64,000 bases of DNA from Aradus depressus. Taxonomy: Eukaryota; Arthropoda; Insecta; Hemiptera; Aradidae. The position numbers were made by a program, and so were the translations under genes. This document shows, piece after piece, positions 12,843-25,416 of the stretch. Each line of letters starts with the position of its first letter. Position 1 is the stretch's first letter. The stretch spans positions 34,160,045-34,224,044 of the forward strand of contig OY759221.1 in NCBI GenBank assembly GCA_963662175.1, in the 5' to 3' direction. The notes beneath the pieces are model-generated. The model was not told the DNA's origin, made no database searches, and saw only the letters and a list, made by a program, of their open reading frames with translations.

Positions 12843-13206
12843 TATATAGAAAATAAAAAGTCAGTTCTGTTAGAAAAATGTACCAAAGCTAACATATCAA
12901 AACCAAAAGAGCATTTCTACCAAAGTTACAAGTGCATAGTGAAAGGGATGCAATTATTTTTTGTTTTCCTGTTACTTGAGTCTTTCGTAACACGTAACGT
13001 CATCTACGTAGTTTGGCTGGACATCCACCGTTGCATCAAATAGCTATAATGGACAGCGGAGTTTCAAGATAACTGTAAACCATCAATTTTACGTTTCGAT
13101 GATTCTGTAAAAACATTTCCAACAGGATTGCCACGAAATTCTCTGACTTTCACAGGTTTTCCCTGACCAAATCCACCAAACATTTTCTTACAAAAACATA
13201 GAAAAT

Positions 13207-13630
13207 CTAAACAATTAGTAAAACTTCCCCAGTTATACTATAAAGTATATACAGTATATATATATATATACAGTATACTATATAGTGTAGTATAGGGAAA
13301 ATCATGTAATCTGTCAGAAATTTGAAATTGAGTTTTCACTTTCATAATAATAAATTTCATATTTTTCGATACCCTGATTCCAAAATTCCGTTGTAATGAA
13401 TGTATCGACATGAAATTTCATATTTACAGTCAAAACCCTATAAGGACAATACCTGTTAATTTTCAGCGAAATCGGCCGAAGAGAAAGAGAGGTTCAGGGC
13501 AGTGGCTCAACTCGAAAAACATAATAATTGCCGATATAATCAATGTATCGTGACAAAATTTAGTACGAAGATTTAGAAGCCCCTATGTAAGTTAATTGAG
13601 CTGAGTTTACGAAGCTCTTTCTTAGGCGAC
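13207..13630 (-). repeat. ACTTCCCC family copy with expanded terminal hairpin
   Basis: The end hairpin ACTTCCCC...GGGGAAGT is enlarged by a TA-rich stretch with several (TATACAGTATA)-like palindromes at 13235-13300. The rest follows the minus-orientation order. Confidence 0.7.
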
Positions 13631-14897
13631 TCATGTATTTCGTTGTACTCGTACTCCTCCTAAACCCCTTTACCGATCATATTAAAATTTGCCACGATGG
13701 TAGTGGACACAGTGACGATGGTTTACTACAAAAAAAATCTGAAATCGAACATACCACGGAGGAATAATCACAGAAAAACGAAATCCCCATTGAAACCAAT
13801 TGAGAGACAAAATTCTTGCGCAAAATAGAATTTTTCGATTTCAAATGTAAAAATCCGGGCGAAGCCCTTTTCGGTTTACTATCGGACACCACTTTTTTTT
13901 TTGAGCCATATCCTTCCTTCGCCGGATATCCAAAGGAATCATGCACCACAGCCACATCTCAAACCGTTCACCATAACGCCTATGTCAACTGACTTCAAAC
14001 CTAAGAAAATTATCATTGGTGATTTAAAAATTGTGTCGAACAGATGTTCACGTTAACGGAGAAAAAGTTCCGGTAAAAGTGCGCAAACATGAAAACCCTA
14101 CGGTTCCATCCAGTGATCACAAACCTGTTTATATGCCCCATTTCAAATGTATACTTGTATGTTAACCGATCACATTAACAGTATAATTCAATAAATTTAT
14201 ACTGACTCAGCTCAGTTTTTGCAAACAGCAGAATGCATTGCACACCTAGTTTTATTATTAGCACATACGATGGTTTTGGAGGAGCCAAGAGTTGATTAAT
14301 TCATTGTGGGGAGGTACATTGCCAATGATTTACCGACGAGTATTTTGTAATTGTATGAACAATCTACATTCCATCATAAACAATATCCTTTATTTCTTTT
14401 TTATGATAATAACAACAGTATTATTGATATTATTTAATTATATCAAAACAACAGCTTTTATCAATAAATCTAAAACTCGTGGTAGATCGGCTCACATGTT
14501 ATCTTTGACATTGTTATTGAGTGGGCAAATCAATCATTGAATTGAGTGATAAGAGATCCAGAGCCAGGCTGTAGTTGTATCTCCGACAATGGCGGATCTG
14601 CCATGAGCCTCAAGCCTCAATGGCGTAATTCTATTTCACTTTATTTTATGTTAATTTTAAAAATATATGAAAATAATTGAGATGTCCAGCCTTTAAATAA
14701 GGTTTCCATCTTATCAACCTTCCAGCAACTGCCGGTAGAGGCGCTTCCTGAAACGTCTATAATTGCTAGGTTGTAAAAAACAGAAAATGGAAGTGTTTAT
14801 ATAAAATTGTGAAAAAAATATACACTATTTAGAATCTTTATTATTTGAATTTTTTTATATTTTACTTTGACTTTCATTAACTGAACACAATGTTTAA

Positions 14898-14924
14898 AGA
14901 GGGCGAAGGTAGCTCAGTGGTATT
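14898..14924 (+). mobile_element. SINE head, left of an 860-bp insert
   Basis: The A-box head (GGTAGCTCAGTGGTA) breaks off and the next SINE-like base appears at about 15788. Confidence 0.65.
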
Positions 14925-15787
14925 ATGCCGTTGTAATGTATAAAAATAATACACACATTAAAATGATTAAATTATAAACATTAAAAAATTAATTATATTT
15001 ATTTTTCTATAAAAAGCAAATTTCTTTTAAAACAAATGAAAAAAACAAAACAAAACACGGCCATCAGCTGTTTTAATTAGTGTGTGTAGTAGTGAAGAGT
15101 TCGAGGCCTGGGTTCTATGGCGACGGTCTGAGTGGAAATGTAGAGTGGTGTTTAGGCTTATGCTGTAATGAACTAAATAGAAGTGTATTGACGGTGAAAC
15201 TGATCCAAAAAGAAGGTACTTTTATTTGTTTATATGTACAGGATATATGTCCAGAAATATATAACTTAATTTTAGAGAATGGCCTAAAATATAAAACAAA
15301 AAGAATGAATTAGTGTTAAGAATTTAGTTTTTAAATTTTTTTTTCGATTTTTGTTTGTTTCAACGTTTAGTTTTTAATTTTAATAATGTAGATTTAAGAA
15401 AATAAACCCAATATTTGTTCTCGAAAATTCTATTCTATTCATTTTCCCTGTTGGCCCAGTAAGATTATTTGAAAACCTTTGGATTATATTTTATATTTTT
15501 GCAAAATTTAGAAGACAAGATGGCATCTTTTTAGAAATGTTTTTAAATATACATGCATTTTCTTCAAAATTGCACGTATTGAACTTTTGATACTTTTTTA
15601 GGGCCCTTTTCGAAAAACTACTGTAGAAATCAAAATTTAGTAAAAGAAAAGAGATCAAATTTCTACAGGAAATGTGGTAATTCTTAATGTTTATTTAATT
15701 ATTATTATTCAATTATTATTTATATTTTTATTTATTTATCATTTATTTAAGTTAAATTAACACAACACTAAAACAAATTTTTTACCA
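14925..15787. other. Insert splitting a SINE, with a 77-codon ORF
   Basis: The AT-rich insert holds an ORF at 15080-15313 on the plus strand (starts MCVVVKSSRPG) that I do not recognise, and an AATAAA-bearing T-rich 3' part. No terminal inverted repeat or clear target duplication was found. It may be an unknown mobile element. Confidence 0.4.
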
Positions 15788-15990
15788 CAGCGTGCTTGCT
15801 TAATGAGCTAATCCGCCCGAGGACCTGAGTTTATTTTATCTGGGAGGTAAAAAAAAAAAACTTATGCAAGCCATACCTAATTTAGGACTGCCATAGTAGA
15901 GTCGGGCTCATGTCCACCAGAGTGACTTAAGAACGCTCTGGTAGTAGGCGGCATGACCTTGAAGTTAAAGCCCGGGCATGTCATAATAAC
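15788..15990 (+). mobile_element. SINE body, right of an 860-bp insert
   Basis: It resumes with GCGTGCTTGCTTAATGAGCT, exactly the sequence expected after the head at 14924, then a deleted body and the CCCGGGCATG tail. Confidence 0.8.
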
Positions 15991-16592
15991 CACATTTCCT
16001 ATAGAAATTTAAATCTTTCATGATAAACCAATTTCCACGTTTAATTCTTTCATATTTCGATACAAAATATTGATATTTTATTCACGATCCTCCCTACTAT
16101 TGACATCTTTTAACAAACCAGTTCATAGTAATTTGGCAAATGTGGCCTCCATTTAGTGGGTATACGGCCATTCATCTAAACTACAAATCGGGTCAGGATA
16201 AGTCCTGCGGTAAGAATGGGTGGCTGTAGGAACGGGAGGTAACTGACCTAGAGAGTCAGGCAGAACAAGAGTAGCCAATATAAGCCAATGAAAATAAATG
16301 ACAAATCTAAATTAAGTGAAATAGCAACATTGGTCGACAGCCAAGATGTAAAATATACCGGTCGCATCGCAGAGTTGCCATAAAGTGTATAGCTGCCAGC
16401 TAATGGTGGATGAACGTCGCCAATAAGAAGTGCAACTAAGCACAAGTTCAATAACGCAATAGTTAGAATGCATTCACAATTAACATACTGAAACGAACCT
16501 GCAGATATAAATTGCATACAAACGTTTTATTACATCACTTTACAAGGAGCACTTTCTCTCATTGATATATTTATATCATTAAATCTTAAACG

Positions 16593-17515
16593 TTTTTACT
16601 TCCTCAGCTATCCGAAGTATAGGGGAAGTTACGTAATCGGTCAAAAATGCGATGCCGAGTTTTCAACGGAATTTCATGTTTCCCGACCTCAAGATTCTAA
16701 ATATGTATAAAAAACATTTATATCTGTCTGTGAACACTATAACTCCCGATACATGAATGTATCGACACGAAATTTTATATGTGAATCCAGAACTCTCTAA
16801 CGAAGACACTTATAGTTTTTCAGCCAAATCGACCAAAGGCAAGGGGGAGATTAGGGGAGAGGCTTAACTCTAATAACTGCCGTTGCAATAAATATATCGT
16901 CAGGAAATTCCATGAATTCAAACCCTATAAGGATACTTTTTAATTTTCAGCGGAATTAGCAGTGAGGAATGGGGATCAGAGGGGGCTCAATTCAAAAACC
17001 CTAATAACAGTCGATGTAATGAATGTATCAAAATGACATGGGAGGTAAAATAAACTTAAGCACGCCGTCCTTCGGATGGGACATCAAGCGATGGTCCCGA
17101 ACATGTACGATGTCAGGTACTCGTTAAAGACCCCTCCCTAAGTGTAGAAAAAATTTAGGGTAAGCAAAATTTAGGACTCCCACAGTAGAGTCGGATTCAT
17201 GTCCACCAGAGTGACGAAAGAGCGCACTGGTAGTAGGTGATATGACCTCGTAGTTTAAGGGCATGAGTCATAAAACCTAACCTAACCTCGACATGAAATT
17301 TCAATTTAAAGTCAAAACCCAATGAGGACATAACCTGTCATATTTTAGCGATATCGGCTGGAGGGATTGGGTAGTTTAGGAGAAGAGGCTCAATTCAAAA
17401 ACCCTAATAACTATAAAACTATAGATTTTTAGTCTAAACGGTTGATTGGCTTGGGAGGGAGAGCGGAAACGTAATTGAATAATTATAAATAGCGCTGGGG
17501 AAGTACATAGCTGGT
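16593..17515 (-). repeat. ACTTCCCC family, full-length copy with SINE inside
   Basis: It starts with the hairpin ACTTCCTCAGCTATCCGAAG and ends GCGCTGGGGAAGTACATAGC. The SINE at 17038-17273 is inserted within. Without the SINE it is about 690 bp, the best guide to family length. Confidence 0.8.
17038..17273 (+). mobile_element. SINE body inserted in an ACTTCCCC element
   Basis: The headless SINE begins at GGGAGGTAAAATAAACTTAA and ends at GGGCATGAGTCATAA, followed by a CCTAACCTAACCT stretch. The surrounding element resumes on both sides, so the SINE entered it. Confidence 0.87.
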
Positions 17516-17927
17516 CATTCACTATGGATCAAATATACACCAAATTTCGGTACTTACTTTTAGGTAATTTTGAAAGTGAATTTGAGACCTAGTACCTACT
17601 TATCTCAGATTAGAGATATTGTAACCGGTCGACTATGGTTGGATGTAAATGAACTCGAATTTTGATGAAATGCAACGTCACCATTGTATTCTATGAATAG
17701 ATTATAGACGATAGATAGAAGACAGGGCATGTCTTTTGTCCATTGTTTCAACTCTTTAGTAGAACTTGTTACATAGTAACACTATCAGTGCTCGCAACAT
17801 GCAACAGCTTATGGATTTTCTTGTGGAACGAAGAAGCAACAAATTAATAGAAATTTAGCAGCAGAATAATAACACCTTGGTAGCGGTACAATAAGTAAAT
17901 GTATAAAGTCATCGGTGAATCACTGAC

Positions 17928-18700
17928 TATGTACTTCCCCAGCATCAATCAATAAGTTGTTGCTCTCCCTCCAATTCTTCTGTTCTGCATACAAATAAAG
18001 AATTATCTAAACTTTTGTTTTTCTTTAAGGTAATTCCTTATCTCCCAATTTATTAATTTTTCACTATTTTTTCTTCATTAGAACTTTTGTCAAACAGTTT
18101 CGGGCCTTGCCCATTATCAATGACTGAAATAACAATTTTGTTACAAGTTGACATTAAACATCACTATCCTATTTCTAGGATTCATCAAGAAAATAAATTA
18201 CTATATCATAAAAATATTTTTTCAAGTGTAAAAAATTGTAAAAATTAAAATTTACAATTGTTTACATTTGAAAAAATATTTTTATGATATAGTAATTTAT
18301 TTTCTAGATGAATCCTAGAAATAGGATAATGATGTTTAATGTTAACTTGTAACAAAATTGTTATTTCAGTCATTGAGAATGGACAAGGCCCGAAACTGTT
18401 TGACAAAAGTTCTAATGAAGAAAAAATAGTGAAAAATTAATAAATTGGGAGATAAGACCTTAAAGAAAAACAGAAGTATATTATTTAAAAACTCTCCTTA
18501 CACACAATATCAAACAAAAATAAAAATAAAAATAAAAAAAGAATTTTCTGTCAATACAATTTTTTATCGGGAAATAAACACAGAGACAGACTTTTTTTTC
18601 AGTTTTGGAATCAGTGACTCGGAAACATGAAATTCCGAGAAAACTGAACATCGAATTTCTGACCGATTATATAACTTCCCCTATACAAAGTAAAAATGTA
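17928..18700 (+). repeat. ACTTCCCC family copy split by a foldback
   Basis: The left end (GTACTTCCCCAGCATCAATC) and right end (GATTATATAACTTCCCCTAT) are separated by the 468-bp foldback at 18011-18478. Confidence 0.75.
18011..18478. repeat. Long near-perfect foldback (inverted repeat)
   Basis: Arms 18011-18241 and 18250-18478 are about 230 bp each, with only a handful of mismatches and one 5-bp indel; the spacer is under 10 bp. A transcript would form an almost perfect long hairpin. Confidence 0.9.
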
Positions 18701-19116
18701 TATATATACAGTACAAAATAGAGACAATAAAGTTGCCAGATCCCTCTGGTGGTAAAACACTGAAAATATCAACGAACTGACCTTGTTGTGGTAAAGTGAA
18801 GGTCACTCAGAGCTCTGCGTTTCACTAGCGAATTTCACATCGCTAAACGCTTATAGTTTAGAAAATATTTTGCTGCATTTGACGCAAAGAATGTGAAGAG
18901 AAAAATAGTGTTCTAAAGGGTTTTCTTGGATACGGGAGCCAAAAAAAAATACTGTTAACTGATTATATTATTATATTATAAAAATTTATTGTAGAAAAGA
19001 AAGTACCTACTGTATTGGACACGTCAGATATATTTTTTTAAACTGAAGAAAGAATAGATTCATGTCAAGGCGAGCTTGTAGATTGTTAAAAAAATATCGT
19101 ATGTTAGGCCTATAAA

Positions 19117-19196
19117 TGAGTGGAGGGGAGGCATGTGTGGGTCAGTGTCCAAGCCTGCTAACCACAAGGTCGGGGTTCGAGCCTCTACCCACTCAC
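19117..19196 (+). mobile_element. Second tRNA-like sequence (probable SINE head)
   Basis: A B box (GGTTCGAGCC) and a tRNA-like arm (AAGCCTGCTAACCACAAGG) are present, unlike the main SINE family. No folded functional tRNA is apparent. Confidence 0.45.
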
Positions 19197-19209
19197 CATT
19201 AATAATAAG

Positions 19210-20325
19210 TAGAGACCGGATTTTTATGCAATTGCATATTTTGTTTACCGCCACATACGACCCAGGAGATCAATTACCTTTCCGAACCATGCATCTAGGA
19301 TACCATAGGCTAAATTGTAGACTGCATATTTGAAGAATATTGCATAAAATTGCATATTTAAAGGTTTTTTTTGCATATATTGCATATTTCGCGCAGAATA
19401 TCAATATTTTAAAAGTCAATTTTTAGAGGTAGAAACTCTTTTTCATCGTATAAAAGAATTTCAAAGGACCGCAGACATAACTTAACGAGAGCATTTAGAA
19501 AAATACTTGTTTGTTAACCTGAAATATTCCCAACTGCAATAAAACTATAAATAATCTTTATTTAAAGAAGTTCTTATTACAATAATTATTATGTGCGTAT
19601 TAATGAAAAATGTTAATATAAAAAAAATTTATAAATCGTGTCTGTTTAGTAAAAATACCATTAGAGTGCTTTTTTTTTTTTTTAATTTCAATTTTTTACT
19701 GTATAAAAACCCATATTTCGAGGTGTTTTACAGCATATTTTAATATATTATACTGGATATTATTTGCATATTTCAGTATTTTAAACTGCATATTTTATAG
19801 CATATTTTGGCAGTTTTTACTGTATAAAAACCCATATTTCGAGGTGTTTTACAGCATATTTTAATATATTATACTGGATATTATTTGCATATTTCAGTAT
19901 TTTAAACTGCATATTTTATGGCATATTTTGGCAGTTTTTACTGTATAAAAACCCATATTTCGAGGTGTTTTACAGCATATTTTAATATATTATACTGGAT
20001 ATTATTTGCATATTTCAGTATTTTAAACTGCATATTTTATGGCATATTTTGGCAGTTTTTACTGTATAAAAACCCATATTTCGAGGTGTTTTACAGCATA
20101 TTTTAATATATTATACTGGATATTATTTGCATATTTCAGTATTTTAAACTGCATATTTTATGGCATATTTTGGCAGTTTTTACTGTATAAAAACCCATAT
20201 TTCGAGGTGTTTTACAGCATATTTTAATATATTATACTGGATATTATTTGCATATTTCAGTATTTTAAACTGCATATTTTATGGCATATTTTGGCAGTTT
20301 TTACTGCATAAAAATCCGGTCTCTA
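19210..20325. mobile_element. hAT-type element with subterminal tandem repeats
   Basis: The ends TAGAGACCGGATTTTTATGC and GCATAAAAATCCGGTCTCTA are perfect inverted repeats. The flanks ATAATAAG and GTAATAAG (7 of 8) form the target duplication. Five copies of a 121-bp unit occupy 19693-20297 and abut the right end. The 1.1-kb element is rich in 'gcatatt' motifs. No transposase is seen. Confidence 0.88.
19693..20297. repeat. 121-bp tandem repeat, five units
   Basis: Units start at 19693, 19814, 19935, 20056 and 20177 with the sequence TTTTTACTGTATAAAAACCC. They are nearly identical. The short ORFs seen in this array are by-products of the repeat. Confidence 0.95.
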
Positions 20326-20526
20326 GTAATAAGTATAGTTTACTTTCCTTCAGATCATCATGGATGTTTGGAAAAAGATACCATGTCAATGGTCAGCTGA
20401 TAATTATTACATGGGTTTAATACAACGCAAAAGAGCAAAATAAATAACAGGATTTTCTTATACATTTAATACACTTTTTTTTAAGTCTCTACCTCCCTTG
20501 GTAATTACATTATAGAAAAAGTCTTC

Positions 20527-20874
20527 GGCGAGTCCCCGGCGATGTACTTCCCCAGAACGAATTAATTAACTCTTCGCTCTCCCTCCAAAACTAGTCGATC
20601 GTTTGGACTAAGGAGCCGCCCCCTTCATCCACCCCTTCTGAATCTCTTAAATTTCAGTCAAATGGTGAAGGAAGAAATTAGAGAAGGGGTTACATATTGA
20701 AATTGAAATCTTCATAAGGAATTGACAAAAGGAAAGGGGGATAACTGTCCAATGTTTCCATACAAAATGTAGCATGAGGACTCAGATCGATTTTTAGCCT
20801 AATCAGTCGATTAGTTTTGATCGATTATATACTTCCCCTTGACTCCTTATAGCTGGGGAAGTAAAGAAGAAAGT
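20527..20874 (+). repeat. ACTTCCCC family, short rearranged copy
   Basis: Both ends are present (GTACTTCCCCAGAACGAATT and TAGCTGGGGAAGTAAAG), but the interior is shortened and partly inverted. Confidence 0.78.
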
Positions 20875-21166
20875 GTATATTATTTATGTAAATAAATAAA
20901 TAGAAGAGTGAATAATAACAACTTTCTTCAAATTGTTTAAATTTTAGATTTGTGATTGGTTTCGAAAGTGTTTTAATAATTTTATTTACATCATTTGTCG
21001 AAAAGTTTAATTTTATAGTTTTCCAAAATTGAAATTATTATTTTAATACTGAGATTATAACGATAAATACAATGTGTAAGAGGGCAACATATCAAATATA
21101 TAATTACATTTTGATTAGTGTATTCGTGAGATAATCAACTTTCACATACAAGGGGTCAGGAAAAAA

Positions 21167-21492
21167 AAGTACTTCCCCAGCACGAATAAATGAATTAAGT
21201 TATCGCTCTCCCTCCAAAACCTGATTAAAAATCAATAGTTGACTTACATCGGGGCTTCTGAAACCTCATACAACATTTTGTGTCGATATATTCACTACAT
21301 CGGCAGTTATTCGATTTTTAGAGTGATCCTCCCTTCCCTTCAGCCGATTTTCCGAAAAACTACATTCACAGATTTTTTTTTTTTTTTTTTTGGATCAGGA
21401 GGTCGGAAAAATGAAAACACGGTGAAAATTCAACATAGAATTTCATACCTATTACATAACTTCCCCTAAACTTTGTATAATCGGGGAAGTTC
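21167..21492 (+). repeat. ACTTCCCC family, internally deleted copy
   Basis: It begins GTACTTCCCCAGCACGAATA and ends AACTTCCCCTAAACTTTGTA with AATCGGGGAAGTT. At about 325 bp it is half the full length. Confidence 0.78.
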
Positions 21493-21780
21493 AATTTATT
21501 AACTGATTTCTCTCACTTGACCAATTTATTCAAATTTTCCTACCTTGACAATTTCAGTCGAAACACTTAAAAATCTATATATAATATATTTTTGAAACGT
21601 CAAATCAAAATAAAACTGGTTTTTGAAAATTAATGAATAAAGATATCTGAAAAAATTTCATAAAAGATGGATGAAATTCAATACATATTGAAAAATAAAT
21701 CTTTAAAAAAGACCCTGGATTTTTATAAAATATTTTTAATATCTCTTAACATTAATAAATTAAAATTTTCAAATTATGCG

Positions 21781-21884
21781 CCGTAGGGTGAGTCTACTGT
21801 TTAGGCTCGGGACCATCCGAAGTATGGCGTGCTCATGGTTTTTTCAGCTTCCAAGCATGGATACCACTGAGCTCCCGGCGCCCT
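21781..21884 (-). mobile_element. SINE fragment
   Basis: Fragments of the body (GGCTCGGGACCATCCGAAG) and the head (CCACTGAGCTCCCGGCGCCC) are joined with internal deletions. Confidence 0.75.
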
Positions 21885-21914
21885 CAGTCAGACTACAGTG
21901 TGGCCTCTAGAAAG

Positions 21915-22429
21915 TAGGGATGGGTTAGATTAACCGATTAATCGAAATAATCGATGTTTTCGTAAAATAATCTGTGTTTTTTTAATCGATGTCATCTGGG
22001 TTTGATTAATCGGATAATCGATGATTATTTGACGATTATTAAATTTTTAATTAAAATTTTTAATTAAAACTCCATCCGAAAAACAGGTGAAAAAAAAGAA
22101 AAATGAATTAATTATAATTCATCCGAAGTGCAACTCGCCTAAAAAAGTGGGAGGAGACTATCGTATCGACTATCGATACAACATAGTGCCTCTGTGGTGA
22201 ACTGGTGATAAGTAAAAAGTAACCTTCTAATAGTTCTACTTCTAATTCTAATTTCTAATAATTTGTGTTTTGTCATTTGTGAGTTGCGAATGACTGATTA
22301 TACTAACTTTTGTTTGTGCGTTCGATTAATCGATTATTTAACCAACAGTTAATAAGTGTATAGATTAATTAGTATAATATAATAATCGATGTCATTAATC
22401 GATGTTTTATTGATCGATACCCATCCCTA
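21915..22429. mobile_element. hAT-type MITE
   Basis: The ends TAGGGATGGGT and ACCCATCCCTA are perfect inverted repeats, flanked by a perfect 8-bp duplication CTAGAAAG (21907-21914, 22430-22437). The 515-bp interior is dense in ATCGATTA palindromic motifs. Confidence 0.92.
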
Positions 22430-22437
22430 CTAGAAAG

Positions 22438-24169
22438 GTAGGTTAGCCGTCAGAGAAAGTGGCTACTAAGGAAGGGGCTACATGCATAGAGAGCGGTGTG
22501 GCCTTGTCCGACCGCCTTACTAACCCGGCAACTAGTAGTCAGTATCTTAGTAGTTCATCAAGGAAGAAAAGAAATAGTTTTACATTTAGACCTTCAGTAT
22601 AAGCTAAATAATGTTGGTAATAGTGCAAAAATCCAAGGTCGAGTTTTCAACGAAATTTCAATTTCACTGAAAAAGTTTGAGTATGTGATTGGAAATTTGA
22701 GCATTACAACTCAAATACCATCGTAGCAACTTAAAATTAGATTTTGACCGTTTGGGTTAAAAAATGGGGTGTTGATACATGGGGTGTTACCATGTTCACA
22801 AGCACAGACTATTTTTTTTATATAGAATATGAAATTCCTGTAAAAACTCAATATCAAATTTTTCTCCGATTACATAACTTCCCTATACTTCGTAAGCTGC
22901 GGAAGTAATTAAGATCATTAGATTATTCCGTGCTCCAAGTACATTTTACAAGAAAACGCATATATAATTATATGCATATACAATATGTGTCAACAACCTC
23001 TGGCAATACTTCAGAATATGGTTCTTCACTTCATTTGGAATAAAAAAGTTCTAATAAACCATTGTCCGATTTGTTCACGTTCAAAAGTTATTCTTGATTT
23101 CATAAACTTTTCAATTTGCCTACTTTTTTGCATAAAATTGATCATATCTCAAAAAGTATTTGTCATAAATCAAATTCAATTACTCTATTGGAAACATCAT
23201 TAAATTTCCTATAAGGGACATAAGTTATATTTAAGTTTAAGTTAATATATGTTCTTACGGCGACTTTAAGCTCAACCTACAGCGCTTCGACTGTTAAAAA
23301 CAACTTTTGAATGGTGTTTTCTTACAATTTCTTCAAGGGTAGCATGCGGTCCGATTACGCAAAAAATATCTACATTTCACCAGCTTTCCAATAAATATAA
23401 ATATCATGGGGTTTCTTTTTTGTTTTGTCGAAGAAAATGCGAAAGAAATGTAAAAAACAACGAAATGCAAAATTGAGAACTGTGAGAAAAATACCATAAG
23501 ATTAGCTAATATATAAATATATATATATTTTGTCTAAAATACAATTTTTTCGAAGGCCCCCCTGTTTGCGAGATAGCGAAAACCGTTTTAAAATGACGTA
23601 TCGAAACCCTTTAGACAGATTAAACCTATCGAAAAATAGGTCCCTACCAAAAATATTCCTTATTAAATTTCCAACGATAAAAGTAATAGTTAAAATAATC
23701 TTTTTGTAGAAAAATTAATTTTTTTTTTGTTCTGTACTTATCCATAACCCATTTAACCGTGATGGGAAAGTGCGTCAGGAAAACCCCATTTCTCATAATC
23801 TACACTTTCTCCATAAAAGTGAATGGTGTATACTTCTTGCAAATGTTCAATAATAAATAATTAAGTGGTCGGTGAATCACCAGCAATGAACTTTCCCATA
23901 ATCAAGTCTAAAGCAATTATGTTGTCGCTCTCCCTCTAAAACTAATCGACAGTTTTCATTAAAAATCAATATTAGGACTTGTGAATCCTCATCACAAGAT
24001 ACCGCTTCCACTTATATTTATGACCTATATAAAAACCTCTTCAAATAAAAGTTGTAGAGAATACTGAAAGGCACATGTTATATGAAAAACATTTTTTCCG
24101 AAGTGCACTTGGTTTGGGAGTTACATGCCGAAAACTAAGTCTCAAAATGACGTTTCGGAACCCATTTTG
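22438..24169. other. No gene recognised; repeat debris
   Basis: It contains partial ACTTCCCC copies (about 22620-22910 and 23870-24010) and AT-rich unknown sequence. Short ORFs here show no recognisable domain. Confidence 0.5.
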
Positions 24170-24726
24170 GACGTGAAAACGTCTATTCGCTCGTTAAGTA
24201 CAGTGATAGCCGATCAAACATTCTTGTGTTACAAAATACCGTCAGATTTCAATCGATAATAACTACCAGTCTAATAATGCGATAACAACGGTTGAGGTCA
24301 CAATGGATAGAGCATTTCTGTTTTTCGTTATCGGGCTAGTGTGGGCGCCGGCGGATGATTGTTGCGAATTAGCGTTGTGTAAAATTAGAAATTAGTGTAG
24401 CGTGATAACGCGTTTAGATAGGACGTTGATTCGGGTGTCATTGTAAAGAGCTTGAGGAGCACTACTAGGACTCAAAGTGAAAAAATAAAAATATTCGCCG
24501 AAATATATGTAAAAAATCGGTATTAAATTGAAAATTGCAAAAAAATTAAAGATGTCGCGTTATATGAATTGTAAATATGCGCGGAATTATAGTAAACGCA
24601 AATCAGAGGAAAGTTCGAATCAAAAGGAATTTAAAAAACCTAAAAAGTCTAGTGCCGAGCAAATGCAAGAGCTACGGCAGCATCGAAAAGAAAATGAAAA
24701 ATGATTTTATCTCGACGTTTTCACGG
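24170..24726 (+). mobile_element. CGTGAAAACGTC family, copy with open basic ORF
   Basis: It is 557 bp. An ORF at about 24552-24704 reads MSRYMNCKYARNYSKRKSEE and ends SAEQMQELRQHRKENEK with a stop just before the right end. The basic, charged composition resembles the N-terminal tails of many transposon proteins; the rest of such a protein is absent. Confidence 0.85.
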
Positions 24727-24880
24727 AAAATCTTCACTACGCCTTAATGTTTTTTTGGACGTTTGCTCGATTTAGGCGAAATCGGTTAGTTCTATCGGAA
24801 AATTTATACTCACAAAAAATATTCCTTATTAAATTTCACGTGATCAGTACCCCTCAGATTTGAGATAGCGCTAACGTATA

Positions 24881-25147
24881 TATATGAAGGGTTGAAAGCC
24901 ATAGTGGTGTAAGTCAATTTTTTTGTATTCTTGCCTTATGTCTTTTACGAAGTCTTTATAGGCATAACTGTTGAGAGGAAGAGTGAAGTAAGTCCTAGTT
25001 TACTTTACTAGCCGACAGAATGCAACATTTTCCAGACATGTGAACGGAACAGCTATTTTGTATACCAGTAATAGTGGTGTGAGCCTTTGGTTTCTCATAA
25101 TGAACCTAAAGTGACTTACACCATTATGGCTTTCAACCCTTCATATA
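24881..25147. mobile_element. 265-bp MITE with ~37-bp inverted ends
   Basis: The left end TATATGAAGGGTTGAAAGCC continues through a 'tggtgtaagtca' block; the right end is its inverse with one mismatch. It may have used TA or TATA as target. No ORF. Confidence 0.85.
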
Positions 25148-25416
25148 TTGTTTATAGCGCTCCATTCTCGCATGGCAATGAATTTTAGTCCTTATGGACA
25201 CATTTTTTTTTTCTATTTAAAACTCTATCAATCAAATAACCAAAGTAAACATCAGGAGGGCATTGCATTGAATATAACGTAAACATTACGTGACCTCACG
25301 AGACCCTCAGCCTAATCAATTCTGCTGGCTCCATGTAAAATGGCTGCATTAATTTGTGATTATTTTTCACAAATCTCACGAAAGCTAATATTCATACACG
25401 GATCATTTTTACTTTC

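Noticed and set aside
16248..16517. Hydrophobic minus-strand ORF of 89 codons preceded by an acceptor-like site
   Set aside because: No similarity to Spinster or another family, no partner exon, and the region lies among repeats.
19918..20420. Three identical 62-86-codon ORFs
   Set aside because: They are the same frame in successive 121-bp tandem units of a hAT element.
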